Assembly: GCA_017507285.1 (NCBI GenBank)
Contig: JAFWBF010000192.1
Coordinates: forward strand, 1-26,427
Reading direction: 5' to 3'
Source: Bacteroidales bacterium
Lineage (GTDB): Bacteria > Bacteroidota > Bacteroidia > Bacteroidales > P3
DNA: 26,427 bases
Below the pieces are notes generated by a model. The model saw only the letters and a list, made by a program, of their open reading frames with translations. It was not told where the DNA came from and searched no databases. A program made the position numbers and the translations under genes. How positions within the stretch are numbered: position 1 is the stretch's first letter; each line of letters starts with the position of its first letter. Positions 13,778 through 22,420 of this stretch are shown one piece after another.

Positions 13778-15892
13778 ATGCGACGGAGTATTGCATTTAT
13801 ACTGTCTATAACCTTGGTTGTGAATTCTTTTTCACAGTTACAAATCACTCCCGGTCCCGAACTTCCTTATGAATGGACACCGGAGAGTTTGGTGCGTTAT
13901 GTGTTGTTGGGTTCGGGTGTGGACATTTTTAATGTAAAATTCAATAATACCGAAGAACTTTCGTGCGGAGCCATAGCACGTTTTACCACAGGGAGCATAA
14001 CTACCAATTTGGGTATTACCGAAGGCATTATAATCTCTACTGGCTATGCCACAGGAGCTGATGGGCCAAATGATGGTGGCCAGTATAGTACTCAACCAAG
14101 GTGCAGTACATATGTTCATCCAGGAATAAGAGCCATAGCTAATGGACGTATATGTGATGTGGCGACATTGGAATTTGATTTTATACCAAAATCTACCTAC
14201 GTTAAGTTTAGATATGTTTTTGGTTCGGAAGAGTATCCCGAATATGTGGGGCAAGATTATAATGATGTGTTTGGGTTCTTTATCACAGGTCCGAATCCTC
14301 ATGGAGGAAATTATGACAATGAAAATATTGCCATTATACCTAATAGCGGTGGTACACCGGTGTCAGTAGCCACGGTAAATGCAAATTCATATTCTTGGCA
14401 TTATGTAAATAATACACAAGGTGCACATATACAATACGATGGTTTTACAGTGCCACTTATTGCATACGCTGATGTAGTGCCATGCTCAACCTACCATGTG
14501 GCAATGTCTATATGTGATGTTGGGGATGCTATATATGATTCGGGAGTATTTTTGGAAGCCGAAAGTTTTTCGGCCAACACTGTATCGTCATACGTAATAA
14601 ACAGAGGTAACACCGGTAATCTATACACCATTCACGAAAGTTGCCCGGGTGCAGAAATAAAATTTTATCGTCCATATACTGAAACAGTGGATATGATATA
14701 TAACTTACAAATAGAGGGAACAGCCATTAACGGAATAGACTATGAGTTGATAGACAGTCTAATCTACTTCGCAGATACTACCCTACAAATAAGTTTATTT
14801 ATTAATCCTATAAACGACAGCGTATTTGAAGAAGATGAAACTATAATACTGATATATAATCCCTCGCCATGCGAAACAGATACCATTAAATTCACGCTGC
14901 GAAACAGTGAAGCAATGCAGGCATATATAGACTATACTCCACCAATAGGGACCGATACAGCTGTGTCACTCACAGCCATGGTCAGCAATGGAGTGTTAGA
15001 TAGTAATGCCAACTACCGTTACTTATGGAGTACGGGCGATACAACACGAACCATAGTAGTGCCTACTATACCTTCAGAGTATTATTGGTTTGAGGTTTAC
15101 GACAAATGTAATGGTATAGCCTATAGCGACACTATACTTATAGGAATATTGTTCGATTTCAGTACACACAGTGAAGATACCTCTTGTTGTCCCGGAGACA
15201 CAGTGGTATTGCGGGTGTCGGGTGGTGATTATCAGATTTGGAGTACCGGCGATACATCGTCAACGATAATGGTGGTACCAACCGAAACAACTATATATAC
15301 TGTAACTTCGTACAAGCTATGGAACAACACAATGTGGGAAGACGAGGTGATGGTAAAAGTAGAAATGTCATCGGTACCTAAAGCACAAATAGTGGCAAAA
15401 CCGCCATATGTAACAACCGAAGAACTAAAAACAACGCTTGTAGATGCTAGTGTAGGTGGTGATAAAAGAATATGGATTTTGGATGATGGAACAAAAATGT
15501 ATGACAAAATTATTACATATAATATGCCATTTCAAGATTCAGCAAAAGTGGAGTTGATATCGATAAATACAAAAAAATGTAGTGATACTACACAAAAGTT
15601 TATATATTTACTTAATGAGGTGATATGGGTGCCACAAGCATTTACACCAAATGGAGAATCAAATAATTTATTTGATGTGAAAGGTTGTGCTCTTGAATAT
15701 TATGAGATAACTATATACAATCGTTGGGGTGAACAAATTTTTTATTCCAACGATATTGCAAAATCATGGGATGGTACTTATAAAGGCAATCTTTGTATGA
15801 AAGACTATTATGTCTATCACATACGTTATTCGCATATCAATAATCCAAATGAAATTCTATTGAAAACAGGAACAGTGCTACTGCTTAAATAA
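13778..15892 (+). CDS. Secreted choice-of-anchor-L protein with type IX secretion C-terminal domain
   Basis: A 704-aa protein from the ATG at 13778. An upstream GTG (13712) and ATG (13736) are in frame, but 13778 gives a normal signal peptide (MRRSIAFILSITLVVNSFS). After it comes a choice-of-anchor-L-type domain at about 30-270 (LLGSGVDIFNVKFN, GIIISTGYATGADGPNDGG, FVFGSEEYPEY-like VFGSEEYPEYVGQDYNDVFG). Next are a Calx-beta-like segment (GTAINGIDYELID, DSVFEEDETIIL) and two or three Ig/PKD-like modules (YLWSTGDTT, YQIWSTGDTS). The C-terminal gliding-motility/T9SS type-B domain spans about 615-704 (VPQAFTPNGESN, IYNRWGEQIF, SWDGTYKG). Known role of such CTDs: secretion through the outer membrane by T9SS and surface attachment. 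The ligand is unknown. It is the only cargo of the putative composite transposon. Confidence 0.88.
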   Translation: MRRSIAFILSITLVVNSFSQLQITPGPELPYEWTPESLVRYVLLGSGVDIFNVKFNNTEELSCGAIARFTTGSITTNLGITEGIIISTGYATGADGPNDGGQYSTQPRCSTYVHPGIRAIANGRICDVATLEFDFIPKSTYVKFRYVFGSEEYPEYVGQDYNDVFGFFITGPNPHGGNYDNENIAIIPNSGGTPVSVATVNANSYSWHYVNNTQGAHIQYDGFTVPLIAYADVVPCSTYHVAMSICDVGDAIYDSGVFLEAESFSANTVSSYVINRGNTGNLYTIHESCPGAEIKFYRPYTETVDMIYNLQIEGTAINGIDYELIDSLIYFADTTLQISLFINPINDSVFEEDETIILIYNPSPCETDTIKFTLRNSEAMQAYIDYTPPIGTDTAVSLTAMVSNGVLDSNANYRYLWSTGDTTRTIVVPTIPSEYYWFEVYDKCNGIAYSDTILIGILFDFSTHSEDTSCCPGDTVVLRVSGGDYQIWSTGDTSSTIMVVPTETTIYTVTSYKLWNNTMWEDEVMVKVEMSSVPKAQIVAKPPYVTTEELKTTLVDASVGGDKRIWILDDGTKMYDKIITYNMPFQDSAKVELISINTKKCSDTTQKFIYLLNEVIWVPQAFTPNGESNNLFDVKGCALEYYEITIYNRWGEQIFYSNDIAKSWDGTYKGNLCMKDYYVYHIRYSHINNPNEILLKTGTVLLLK

Positions 15893-15955
15893 AATAGTAT
15901 AGATTAAAAAACAAAGAAATAAATAATGTTGATAAAGTTGAAACATATAATAATA

Positions 15956-16982
15956 ACCCGTTGGATGAATTAATCTAGAGCATATTTTATATGACCAATT
16001 GGTTTACCTAATGAATAGTTGACATATTGCATAATAGTGAAAGCACTTATTTTACTAATAATTCTAGTCATAAAACCCTCTATTTGTTTTGCATAGTTTC
16101 TATTAAGCATGAATTGGTCAACGAATTGCGAGAAATCGGTTTCGATACGTTTTCTAGCTTTTGTATAAGGTATAAATATTGGTTTCCAGTTCTTTTGATT
16201 CAATCTATGTGGTACTTCCAACTCTATTTTAGCTTCTTCGAACAGGTTCAATTGCATAGTTCTACTGATGTATCCTCTATCTCCAATTATTGTGCAATCA
16301 TGATAATCATATTTTACATCATTTAAATAATTGATGTCATGAACGTTAGCTTTTGTGATATCATAGGAATGAATAACACCACTAAGACCACAAACTGCAT
16401 GTAACTTGTATCCATAATAGTAGGTATTTTGAGATGCACAATATCCAAAAGCAGGAGCTGTGTCATAGTTCTGTTTACCTAATTTACACCTTGATGCTAT
16501 TGATCTTCTACAAACTTCAATTGCTTTAGAATCAATGCAAAAGTATGTTTCATTTCCGTCAATTTCATTAGCAATACGTTCTCTGATTAGATTACATAAT
16601 TTACTGGTTTTCTTACGTCAGGCATTGTATTGTCGTCTTGAAATAAGATTTGGAAATTCAGTTTTGTATGATTGAAGTCTTACGAATAAACAATTTTCAC
16701 TATCTATGCTCATAGCTTCAGCAGTCAATGAAAGAGCAATCACTTCGAGGTCTGAAAACTTAGGAACGACGCCTCTTTTGGTTGTATTTCCAAGTTCGTT
16801 GACTAAATTTTTTGAGTATTGTTTGCATATCTCAAGAATTTTTCCGTATTTCGTACAAAAGTTGTGTTTCATATCAATTATAGGTATTTAATTGATTTTC
16901 ACTACAAAAAAATACGAAAAACAATTGATATACACAACTTTTTTCTATAGAAAATTTAAAGATTTTAATTCAACCAACGGGT
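15956..16982 (-). mobile_element. IS982-family insertion sequence
   Basis: 1027 bp. The ends ACCCGTTGGATGAATTAA (15956) and, on the other strand, ACCCGTTGGTTGAATTAA (from 16982) form an 18-bp terminal inverted repeat with one mismatch. It contains one transposase frame on the minus strand. No direct duplication is seen immediately around this IS alone. Confidence 0.85.
15970..16872 (-). pseudogene. IS982-family transposase broken by an internal TGA
   Basis: From ATG 16872 the frame runs 84 codons to a TGA at 16618-16620, then continues in the same frame without further stops to TAA at 15970, about 300 codons in all, the usual IS982 size. The first part has SDLEVIALSLTAEAMSIDSE, typical of the family. 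The second part holds the DDE triad: D in FCIDSKAIEVC, D in IIGDRGYIS and E in RKRIETDFSQF, with GYCASQNTYYYGYKLHAV between. The stop falls in RRQYNA-stop-RKK, where relatives usually have an Arg, so CGA to TGA is the simplest explanation. Unless the stop is read through, this copy cannot move itself. Confidence 0.88.
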
Positions 16983-16989
16983 AAATTTA
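16983..16989. repeat. Right 7-bp target duplication AAATTTA
   Basis: AAATTTA follows the outer right end directly and matches 13088-13094. It ends only 4 bp before the ATG of the next gene. Confidence 0.5.
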
Positions 16990-16993
16990 TATT

Positions 16994-17530
16994 ATGAGCA
17001 TAGATAATAAGAAACCTCTTTACAGAAAAGTGAACAAAATAACACACAATGGAGTTCGGTGCTATTGCCAAGAATCAGACCGCTATAGGTTTGAGAAGCA
17101 CGAGAAAAAATATGCAAATAAAAACCGCATAGCGATAAAGCGAAAACAACATAGGCATGAATATGACTATGCACCATTGTATAAGTTTCTTTTATCGTGC
17201 GTTGGACGAGAGTGGGATAAGGTATTCGAAGAATGTCAATCCAGGCTTGACAAGGTAGATCCCATTATGGATATGGTTACTAATGTAAATAAAAGAGGTC
17301 TTGTGGTTGAATATCCCGAGTTTTCAAATGGCTATCCCTGTTATTTCCACGATTGGCGTGCTTGCGACGATAGTCGCACCTATTGGTCATGCCTTTATGT
17401 AGATAACGACGGAATACTTCGTTATGTAAACGAATCATTTACTTTTACAGATATTGAACATAAAGACTTATATGGTATGTATACCGGCAGTTGGAACGGC
17501 AAACCCATTTATCCAAACAAAGATTTATAA
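16994..17530 (+). CDS. Unrecognised protein, 178 aa
   Basis: I do not recognise this family. The protein has no signal peptide or membrane segment. The N-terminal third is very basic (RYRFEKHEKKYANKNRIAIK, then RKQHRHEYDY). The remainder is acidic/aromatic with paired Cys and Trp (YPCYFHDWRACDDSRTYWSC) and the C-terminal YGMYTGSWNGKPIYPN. The start ATG lies 11 bp after the end of the composite transposon, so the original promoter has probably been displaced about 3.9 kb. The next gene starts 20 bp after its stop, suggesting the two were co-transcribed. A basic domain plus a Cys/Trp-rich domain could mean nucleic-acid contact or a toxin/immunity role, but nothing here decides it. Confidence 0.7.
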   Translation: MSIDNKKPLYRKVNKITHNGVRCYCQESDRYRFEKHEKKYANKNRIAIKRKQHRHEYDYAPLYKFLLSCVGREWDKVFEECQSRLDKVDPIMDMVTNVNKRGLVVEYPEFSNGYPCYFHDWRACDDSRTYWSCLYVDNDGILRYVNESFTFTDIEHKDLYGMYTGSWNGKPIYPNKDL

Positions 17531-17550
17531 CACAACGTAACAATAATAAT

Positions 17551-18198
17551 ATGAAAAGAATAGTTTTTTACATACTGATGCTTGTGGCATTTTCGAATAT
17601 AAATGCACAAAACTTTAGGTTTAAACCTCTGGTAGGAGGAACGAATACCATTTCAAAATTTACAAGATTGCCTAAGATAGATGAGCATGAGAATATCTTG
17701 TTTTCGATGCTTTTGGCAAATAGTTGGACAGGAGAACCGGAATGGATATACGCAACTGATTCTACGGAACTGCTTTACAAAGCAGATTATAAGTACTTAT
17801 ATGACACAAACACTCATCGTCTAAAGATAGAAAAGGCCGATATGGATTCGCTTCGCACATTGGTTCGCCTTGCAATACTTACCACATCTTATTTCGATGC
17901 AAAAGATTATTGTACATCAAGTGATGATACCATTTATCTTTGTGAGGGTATAGATTGTCCAAGTTTAGTGTTAATGTACAACTACAGTTGGGCTATGGCA
18001 GAAGGGGCTTGTAATGATGGTGTAGGATCTAGATGCGATGGCCCTATACGCCCATTTTTTTGCGTATTCGAAAAGGTTAAAGAAGCTATACGAAAAGAAG
18101 ACATAAATCTTTTTAAGTCGGAGTTGCCTCGTATTTACAAATTGGCGACTATATTTCGAAGCTATTTCCCTAAGAGAGACATCAAATTGTGGTGGTAA
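17551..18198 (+). CDS. Unrecognised exported protein, 215 aa
   Basis: The ATG at 17551 gives a good signal peptide (MKRIVFYILMLVAFSNINA|Q). A longer in-frame start at 17491 would overlap the previous gene and bury the signal peptide, so it is rejected. The mature part has several Cys (DYCTSSDDTIYLCEGIDCPS, GACNDGVGSRCDGP), consistent with disulfides outside the cytoplasm, and a C-terminal helix-rich basic end (FRSYFPKRDIKLWW). I do not recognise the family. It follows the equally unrecognised 178-aa gene by 20 bp and probably works with it. Downstream lies the promoter of the helicase gene. Confidence 0.75.
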   Translation: MKRIVFYILMLVAFSNINAQNFRFKPLVGGTNTISKFTRLPKIDEHENILFSMLLANSWTGEPEWIYATDSTELLYKADYKYLYDTNTHRLKIEKADMDSLRTLVRLAILTTSYFDAKDYCTSSDDTIYLCEGIDCPSLVLMYNYSWAMAEGACNDGVGSRCDGPIRPFFCVFEKVKEAIRKEDINLFKSELPRIYKLATIFRSYFPKRDIKLWW

Positions 18199-18235
18199 AT
18201 ATATACCCTTTCCCTCGTATATAAAATATTTTTCG

Positions 18236-18243
18236 TATCTTTG
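18236..18243 (+). promoter_or_regulatory. Promoter -7 element of the DEAD-box helicase gene
   Basis: TATCTTTG on the plus strand; the -33 is weak. The start near 18250 would leave a leader of about 140 nt before the ATG at 18392, long for a gene of this kind and compatible with leader-level control. Confidence 0.55.
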
Positions 18244-18391
18244 CAAATAATTTATGGCTTAATTGATCATATAGTCGGGACAGTATTTAGTAGGGTAAAT
18301 ATTGGGTAATCAGTATTGTGTAAGCAAAATTGTACATATCGGCTTAGTGATTCAATTTTGTGAAAATACGAACTTTATACAATCTAGACTT

Positions 18392-20173
18392 ATGACATTT
18401 TCAGAATTAGGTGTTGGAGCAGAGGTATTGCAAGCCATCACCGACTTGGGCTTCGAACGCCCTATGCCCGTGCAAGAAGCAGTATTGCCAATATTGCTAA
18501 ATTCAGAAACCGACTTAATAGCATTGGCACAAACTGGTACGGGAAAGACTGCCGCCTTTGGCATTCCTACTATCCAAAACCTCGATTATACCAATCCTTA
18601 TACCGAGGCTGTGATACTTAGCCCCACACGCGAACTATGCGTACAGATAGCCAACGACCTTACCAACTACGCCAAATATATACCCTCGTGTACTGTGGTG
18701 CCGGTGTATGGCGGTGCAAGCATAGAGTTGCAAAAGAAGGCTTTAAAGAAGGGTGCCAAAATAATAGTGGCTACTCCGGGGCGTATCAACGACCTTTTGC
18801 GTCGCAAGTATATCGACCTTTCGCATGTACGTTGGGCTGTGCTTGACGAAGCTGACGAGATGTTGGATATGGGATTTAAAGACGACCTTGATTTTATTTT
18901 GGCTCAAACACCCGAAGACAAACACACCCTGCTATTTTCGGCCACCATGCCCGACGAGGTAGCACGTATAGCTTCCAACTATATACACAACCCCAAGGAA
19001 GTAACCATAGGTGTACGCAACTCGGGCTCGGCCAACGTAAGGCACTGCTACTACCTGGTGCAAGCCAAAGACCGCTATTTGGCTCTTAAACGTATTGCCG
19101 ACTACTATCCAAGCATATATGCCATAATATTTTGTCGTACAAGGTCCGAAACACAAGAAGTGGCATCGGCTCTTATCCGCGACGGCTATAATGCCGATGC
19201 CTTGCATGGCGACCTTTCGCAGGCTCAACGAGACCATGTGATGGAACGTTTTCGCTGTCGCAACCTACAAATGCTGGTAGCTACCGATGTGGCTGCCCGT
19301 GGCTTGGACGTTTCCAACCTTACACATGTTATCAACTACAACCTCCCCGACGAAATAGAACAATACACCCATCGCAGTGGTCGTACAGGTCGTGCCGACA
19401 AAACAGGCATATCCATCGCTATAGTAAACCTTCGTGAAAGACATAAGATTAAGGCTATCGAAAAGATAATAAAGAAAAAGTTTGAGCAGGTGCCTGTGCC
19501 AACAGGTATGGACGTATGCGAGAAACAGTTCTACAATCTTATAGCCAAAGTGGAACGTGTGGAGGTAAACTACGACGAGATAAGCAAGTTTGTATCCGAA
19601 GTGGTTAAGCGTTTGGAATGGATGGATAAGAAGGAACTGATAAGCCGCTTTGTGTCGTTGGAGTTTAACCGTTTTTTGGAATACTACCGCAATTCGCCCG
19701 ACCTGAATGTGGCCGAGAAAGAGGAGAAAGCCAAGATAGAAAAAAAGAAAAGTAAGGTGCAGCACAACGATGTGGGTATGGCTCGCCTATTTTTCAACCT
19801 TGGCTACGATGACAAAATATTGCCCCAACGTCTTATAGGTTTAATAAACGACACTTGTGATAACAAGGATATCAAGATTGGCAAGATTGACATAATGGAA
19901 CGTTTCTCGTATGTGGATGTAGACGGTTTTTATGCCAACGATATCATAGAGGCATTCCACGGCGAAACCTATCGTAGAAAACCACTTATAGTAGAGGCAG
20001 CCAATGCCAAGAAAGCCGGCAACGACAAGAAAAGTCGCCGTCGTAGCAAAGGCAATGACATCGACAAGAAGACAGCCAAAGAAAGTCGTAGCAACAAAAA
20101 AGGTGATAAGAAATCGAAAGGCAACAACACATCTGACAAGAAAAAGAAAAGAAAAAGAGTACAATACAAATAA
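18392..20173 (+). CDS. deaD: DEAD-box RNA helicase, DeaD/DbpA type
   Basis: 593 aa from the ATG at 18392. A longer frame begins at a TTG (18302) but adds residues unlike the family. The helicase core has the Q motif (GFERPMPVQ), AQTGTGKT 46-53, PTREL 78-82, TPGR 128-131, DEAD 152-155, SAT 183-185, ARGLDV and HRSGRTGR. A DbpA-like RNA-binding fold follows at about 460-530 (ARLFFNLGYDDKILPQRLIG, FSYVDVDGFYANDIIEAF). The last 60 residues are a Lys/Arg/Ser tail. Known role: ATP-dependent unwinding of structured RNA in ribosome assembly, mRNA decay or cold adaptation. It is a single-gene unit with its own promoter and terminator. Confidence 0.94.
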   Translation: MTFSELGVGAEVLQAITDLGFERPMPVQEAVLPILLNSETDLIALAQTGTGKTAAFGIPTIQNLDYTNPYTEAVILSPTRELCVQIANDLTNYAKYIPSCTVVPVYGGASIELQKKALKKGAKIIVATPGRINDLLRRKYIDLSHVRWAVLDEADEMLDMGFKDDLDFILAQTPEDKHTLLFSATMPDEVARIASNYIHNPKEVTIGVRNSGSANVRHCYYLVQAKDRYLALKRIADYYPSIYAIIFCRTRSETQEVASALIRDGYNADALHGDLSQAQRDHVMERFRCRNLQMLVATDVAARGLDVSNLTHVINYNLPDEIEQYTHRSGRTGRADKTGISIAIVNLRERHKIKAIEKIIKKKFEQVPVPTGMDVCEKQFYNLIAKVERVEVNYDEISKFVSEVVKRLEWMDKKELISRFVSLEFNRFLEYYRNSPDLNVAEKEEKAKIEKKKSKVQHNDVGMARLFFNLGYDDKILPQRLIGLINDTCDNKDIKIGKIDIMERFSYVDVDGFYANDIIEAFHGETYRRKPLIVEAANAKKAGNDKKSRRRSKGNDIDKKTAKESRSNKKGDKKSKGNNTSDKKKKRKRVQYK

Positions 20174-20180
20174 ATAAAAT

Positions 20181-20210
20181 AGAGGGCAACTTCACACAGA
20201 AGTGCCCTCT
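20181..20210. terminator. Bidirectional terminator between the helicase and ornithine carbamoyltransferase genes
   Basis: AGAGGGC-A-ACTTC / GAAGT-GCCCTCT forms a 12-bp stem with one bulged A and loop ACACA. It lies between convergent genes. On the minus strand it is followed by ATTTTATTT, on the plus strand by CTATATATAT, so it fits both directions but better the minus. Confidence 0.75.
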
Positions 20211-20230
20211 CTATATATATGGCTGATAGA

Positions 20231-21232
20231 TTATTCGCCTAATGTAGCCACCATAACGGCTTTGATAGTATGCATACGGTTTTCGGCTTCGTCGAATACT
20301 ATAGAGTTTTCGCTTTCGAATACTTCTTCAGTAACTTCTACACCATCAAGACCGAATTTTTTGAATACATCTCTTCCAACTTGAGTTTCCAGGTTGTGGT
20401 ATGCCGGCAAGCAGTGCATAAATTTGCATTTAGGATTGCCTGTCATTTCCATCATCTTGGCATTAACTTGGTAAGGTTTCAAAAGAGCTATACGTTCGGC
20501 CCATACTTCATCAGGTTCACCCATACTTACCCATACGTCGGTATATAAGAAGTCGCAACCTTTTACACCTTCTTCTACATTGTCGGTAATAGTAACTTTG
20601 GCACCTGTTTCTTTAGCTATAGCTTGGCAAGTGTCTATAAGTTCTTGGTCTGGTTGCAATCCTTTAGGAGCAACTATTCTTACGTCCATACCCATTTTTG
20701 CACCACCTACCATAAGGCTGTTACCCATATTGTAACGAGCATCACCTATGTAAGCGTACGATACTTGGTTAAGAGGTTTGTCAACATGTTCGCTCATAGT
20801 AAGGAAATCGGCAAGAATTTGAGTTGGGTGAAACTCATTTGTAAGTCCATTCCATACAGGAACTCCGGCATATTTTGCCAATTCTTCTACTGTTTCTTGC
20901 TTAAAACCGCGGTATTCAATACCGTCGTACATACGTCCTAGTACGCGAGCTGTGTCGGCCATAGATTCTTTTACACCTATTTGACTACCCGAAGGTCCTA
21001 AGTATGTAACGTGTGCTCCTTGGTCGTAAGCTGCACATTCAAAAGCACAACGAGTACGAGTACTGGTTTTTTCAAATATCAAAGCGATATTTTTGCCTTT
21101 AAGCTTAGGCTGTTCTGTACCTGCATATTTAGCACGTTTTAGGTCGCGAGCCAAATCCAACATATATTGGATTTCCTTTGGAGTGAAGTCCAACAACTTC
21201 AAAAAATTTCTGTTTCTTAAATTAAATGCCAT
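20231..21232 (-). CDS. Ornithine carbamoyltransferase
   Basis: A 333-aa protein. The carbamoyl-phosphate loop STRTR is at 57-61, HPTQ near 134, and FMHCLPAYH near 270 supplies the ornithine-side Cys. Length is normal. Known reaction: carbamoyl phosphate + ornithine to citrulline + phosphate, reversible. The carbamate kinase gene starts the same transcript 36 bp upstream, which points to the catabolic (ArcB-like) direction, citrulline breakdown to carbamoyl phosphate. No arginine deiminase is in the window, so an anabolic role remains possible. Confidence 0.94.
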   Translation of the reverse strand: MAFNLRNRNFLKLLDFTPKEIQYMLDLARDLKRAKYAGTEQPKLKGKNIALIFEKTSTRTRCAFECAAYDQGAHVTYLGPSGSQIGVKESMADTARVLGRMYDGIEYRGFKQETVEELAKYAGVPVWNGLTNEFHPTQILADFLTMSEHVDKPLNQVSYAYIGDARYNMGNSLMVGGAKMGMDVRIVAPKGLQPDQELIDTCQAIAKETGAKVTITDNVEEGVKGCDFLYTDVWVSMGEPDEVWAERIALLKPYQVNAKMMEMTGNPKCKFMHCLPAYHNLETQVGRDVFKKFGLDGVEVTEEVFESENSIVFDEAENRMHTIKAVMVATLGE

Positions 21233-21268
21233 AACTCTTTAATTTATATTGATTAATAAATATATATG

Positions 21269-22207
21269 TTATTTTACTATTCTTGTTCCACATGAAGGAT
21301 TACCCAGCTGTCCGGCTTCGGTAATTACACATTCTTTACCGCCGTTTTCTACAAACATTATACCGGCTCTTATCTTAGGAGCCATACTACCTTCGGCAAA
21401 ATGGCCTTGTTCCAGATATTGTTTTGCTTCGGCCACTGTTATAACGTCGAGGGCTTTCTCGTCGGGTTTGCGGAAGTTGATATACACTTTTGGCACATCG
21501 GTAAGAATATAGAACTCGTCGGCTCCTATTTGTATTGCTGTAAGTGCCGATGCCAAATCTTTATCTATAACGGCTTCTACACCACATATTCTATTGCCAT
21601 CTTTTATTACAGGTATTCCACCACCACCTACAGTAACTACCACAGTTCCGTTTTTGGCCAACTTTTCTACTATACCTACATTGCTTATGGCTACAGGTTT
21701 GGGCGATGGAACCACTTTGCGCCAGCCGTTACCTTTGGGGTCTTCGCGATATACAGAACCATTTTCTTTGGCAAACTGTTCGGCTTTCTCCTTGGTATAG
21801 TATGGCCCAACGGGTTTGGTAGGGTTTTGAAACATCGGGTCGTCCTTGCTTACTACCACTTGGGTAACCAATGTAACGATATCTTTTTCTATCTCATACT
21901 TTGCAAACATATTGCGAAAACCCATCTCTATAAGGTGTGCAATAGACCCTTGGGTTTCGGCCACACAGAAGTCCATAGGCATCGATGGAATATTATATTC
22001 CCGAAAACCGCCTTCGTGTTGGAGCATTACATTGCCTACTTGTGGGCCGTTGCCATGACCTATAACAAGGTTGTACCCTTGTTTTATCAAACTGTACAAC
22101 GATTCGCAAGTGTTCTCAACATTTGCTATTTGTTCTTGATATGTTCCTTTTTGCCCACTGCGAAGCAACGCATTGCCTCCAAATGCAACAACAGCTAATT
22201 TGTTCAT
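21269..22207 (-). CDS. arcC: Carbamate kinase
   Basis: A 312-aa protein of the amino-acid-kinase fold: AFGGNALLRSGQKGTYQEQI at the start, VIGHGNGPQVGN, GWRKVVPSPKP, VVTVGGGGIPVI, and DKDLASALTAIQIGAD near the nucleotide site. Length is normal. Known reaction: carbamoyl phosphate + ADP to ATP + CO2 + NH3, the energy-yielding end of citrulline or arginine fermentation. It is co-directional with ornithine carbamoyltransferase, 36 bp upstream of it, under a promoter at about 22267-22274, divergent from the flippase gene. Confidence 0.95.
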   Translation of the reverse strand: MNKLAVVAFGGNALLRSGQKGTYQEQIANVENTCESLYSLIKQGYNLVIGHGNGPQVGNVMLQHEGGFREYNIPSMPMDFCVAETQGSIAHLIEMGFRNMFAKYEIEKDIVTLVTQVVVSKDDPMFQNPTKPVGPYYTKEKAEQFAKENGSVYREDPKGNGWRKVVPSPKPVAISNVGIVEKLAKNGTVVVTVGGGGIPVIKDGNRICGVEAVIDKDLASALTAIQIGADEFYILTDVPKVYINFRKPDEKALDVITVAEAKQYLEQGHFAEGSMAPKIRAGIMFVENGGKECVITEAGQLGNPSCGTRIVK

Positions 22208-22266
22208 AACTGATAATATCTTTATCTTTAAATATTTATATTCTTTACTAGTAATTTTGAAAAGTG

Positions 22267-22274
22267 CAAAGATA
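22267..22274 (-). promoter_or_regulatory. Promoter -7 element of the arcC transcript
   Basis: TATCTTTG on the minus strand. A TTTG lies only about 15 nt upstream of it, closer than the usual 18-20. The ATG is 60 bp downstream. Confidence 0.5.
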
Positions 22275-22333
22275 CATAATATTTTTGAACAAAACCCCTT
22301 TGAATAAGAAAATATTTTACGAGGGTGAAATAT

Positions 22334-22367
22334 TTTGTTGAGAATTTATCTTTTTTGTGTAACTTTG
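22334..22367 (+). promoter_or_regulatory. Promoter of the flippase gene
   Basis: TTTTGTTG (from 22333), then 19 nt, then TAACTTTG (22360-22367) on the plus strand, 53 bp before the ATG. It shares the 213-bp intergenic region with the divergent arcC promoter. Confidence 0.6.
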
Positions 22368-22420
22368 CACTTCGATTTAAAGAACAAAGATTAGTATAAA
22401 TAGTTTGTAAATAACATATT

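Larger units (their letters stand above)
13095..16982. mobile_element. Putative composite transposon with IS982-type ends
   Basis: The outer left end ACCCGTTGGTTGAAT (13095) is an inverted copy of the outer right end ATTCAACCAACGGGT (ending 16982). Beyond the ends, homology continues inward for about 95 bases, including TTTTCTATAGAAAA and the start of the transposase frame. A 7-bp duplication AAATTTA flanks the whole 3888 bp. Neither the intact-looking right IS (15956-16982) nor the left remnant (13095-13513) has matching flanks of its own, which favours insertion as one unit. The cargo is the secreted protein at 13778-15892. Confidence 0.5.

Noticed and set aside
15956..16982. Independent insertion of the right-hand IS with its own duplication
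   Set aside because: Left flank ...ATAATA and right flank AAATTTA do not match. The matching flank is at 13088, which favours the composite unit.
18302..18391. TTG start of the helicase at 18302
   Set aside because: The extra 30 residues are unlike DEAD-box N-termini. The ATG at 18392 begins directly before the Q-motif region.
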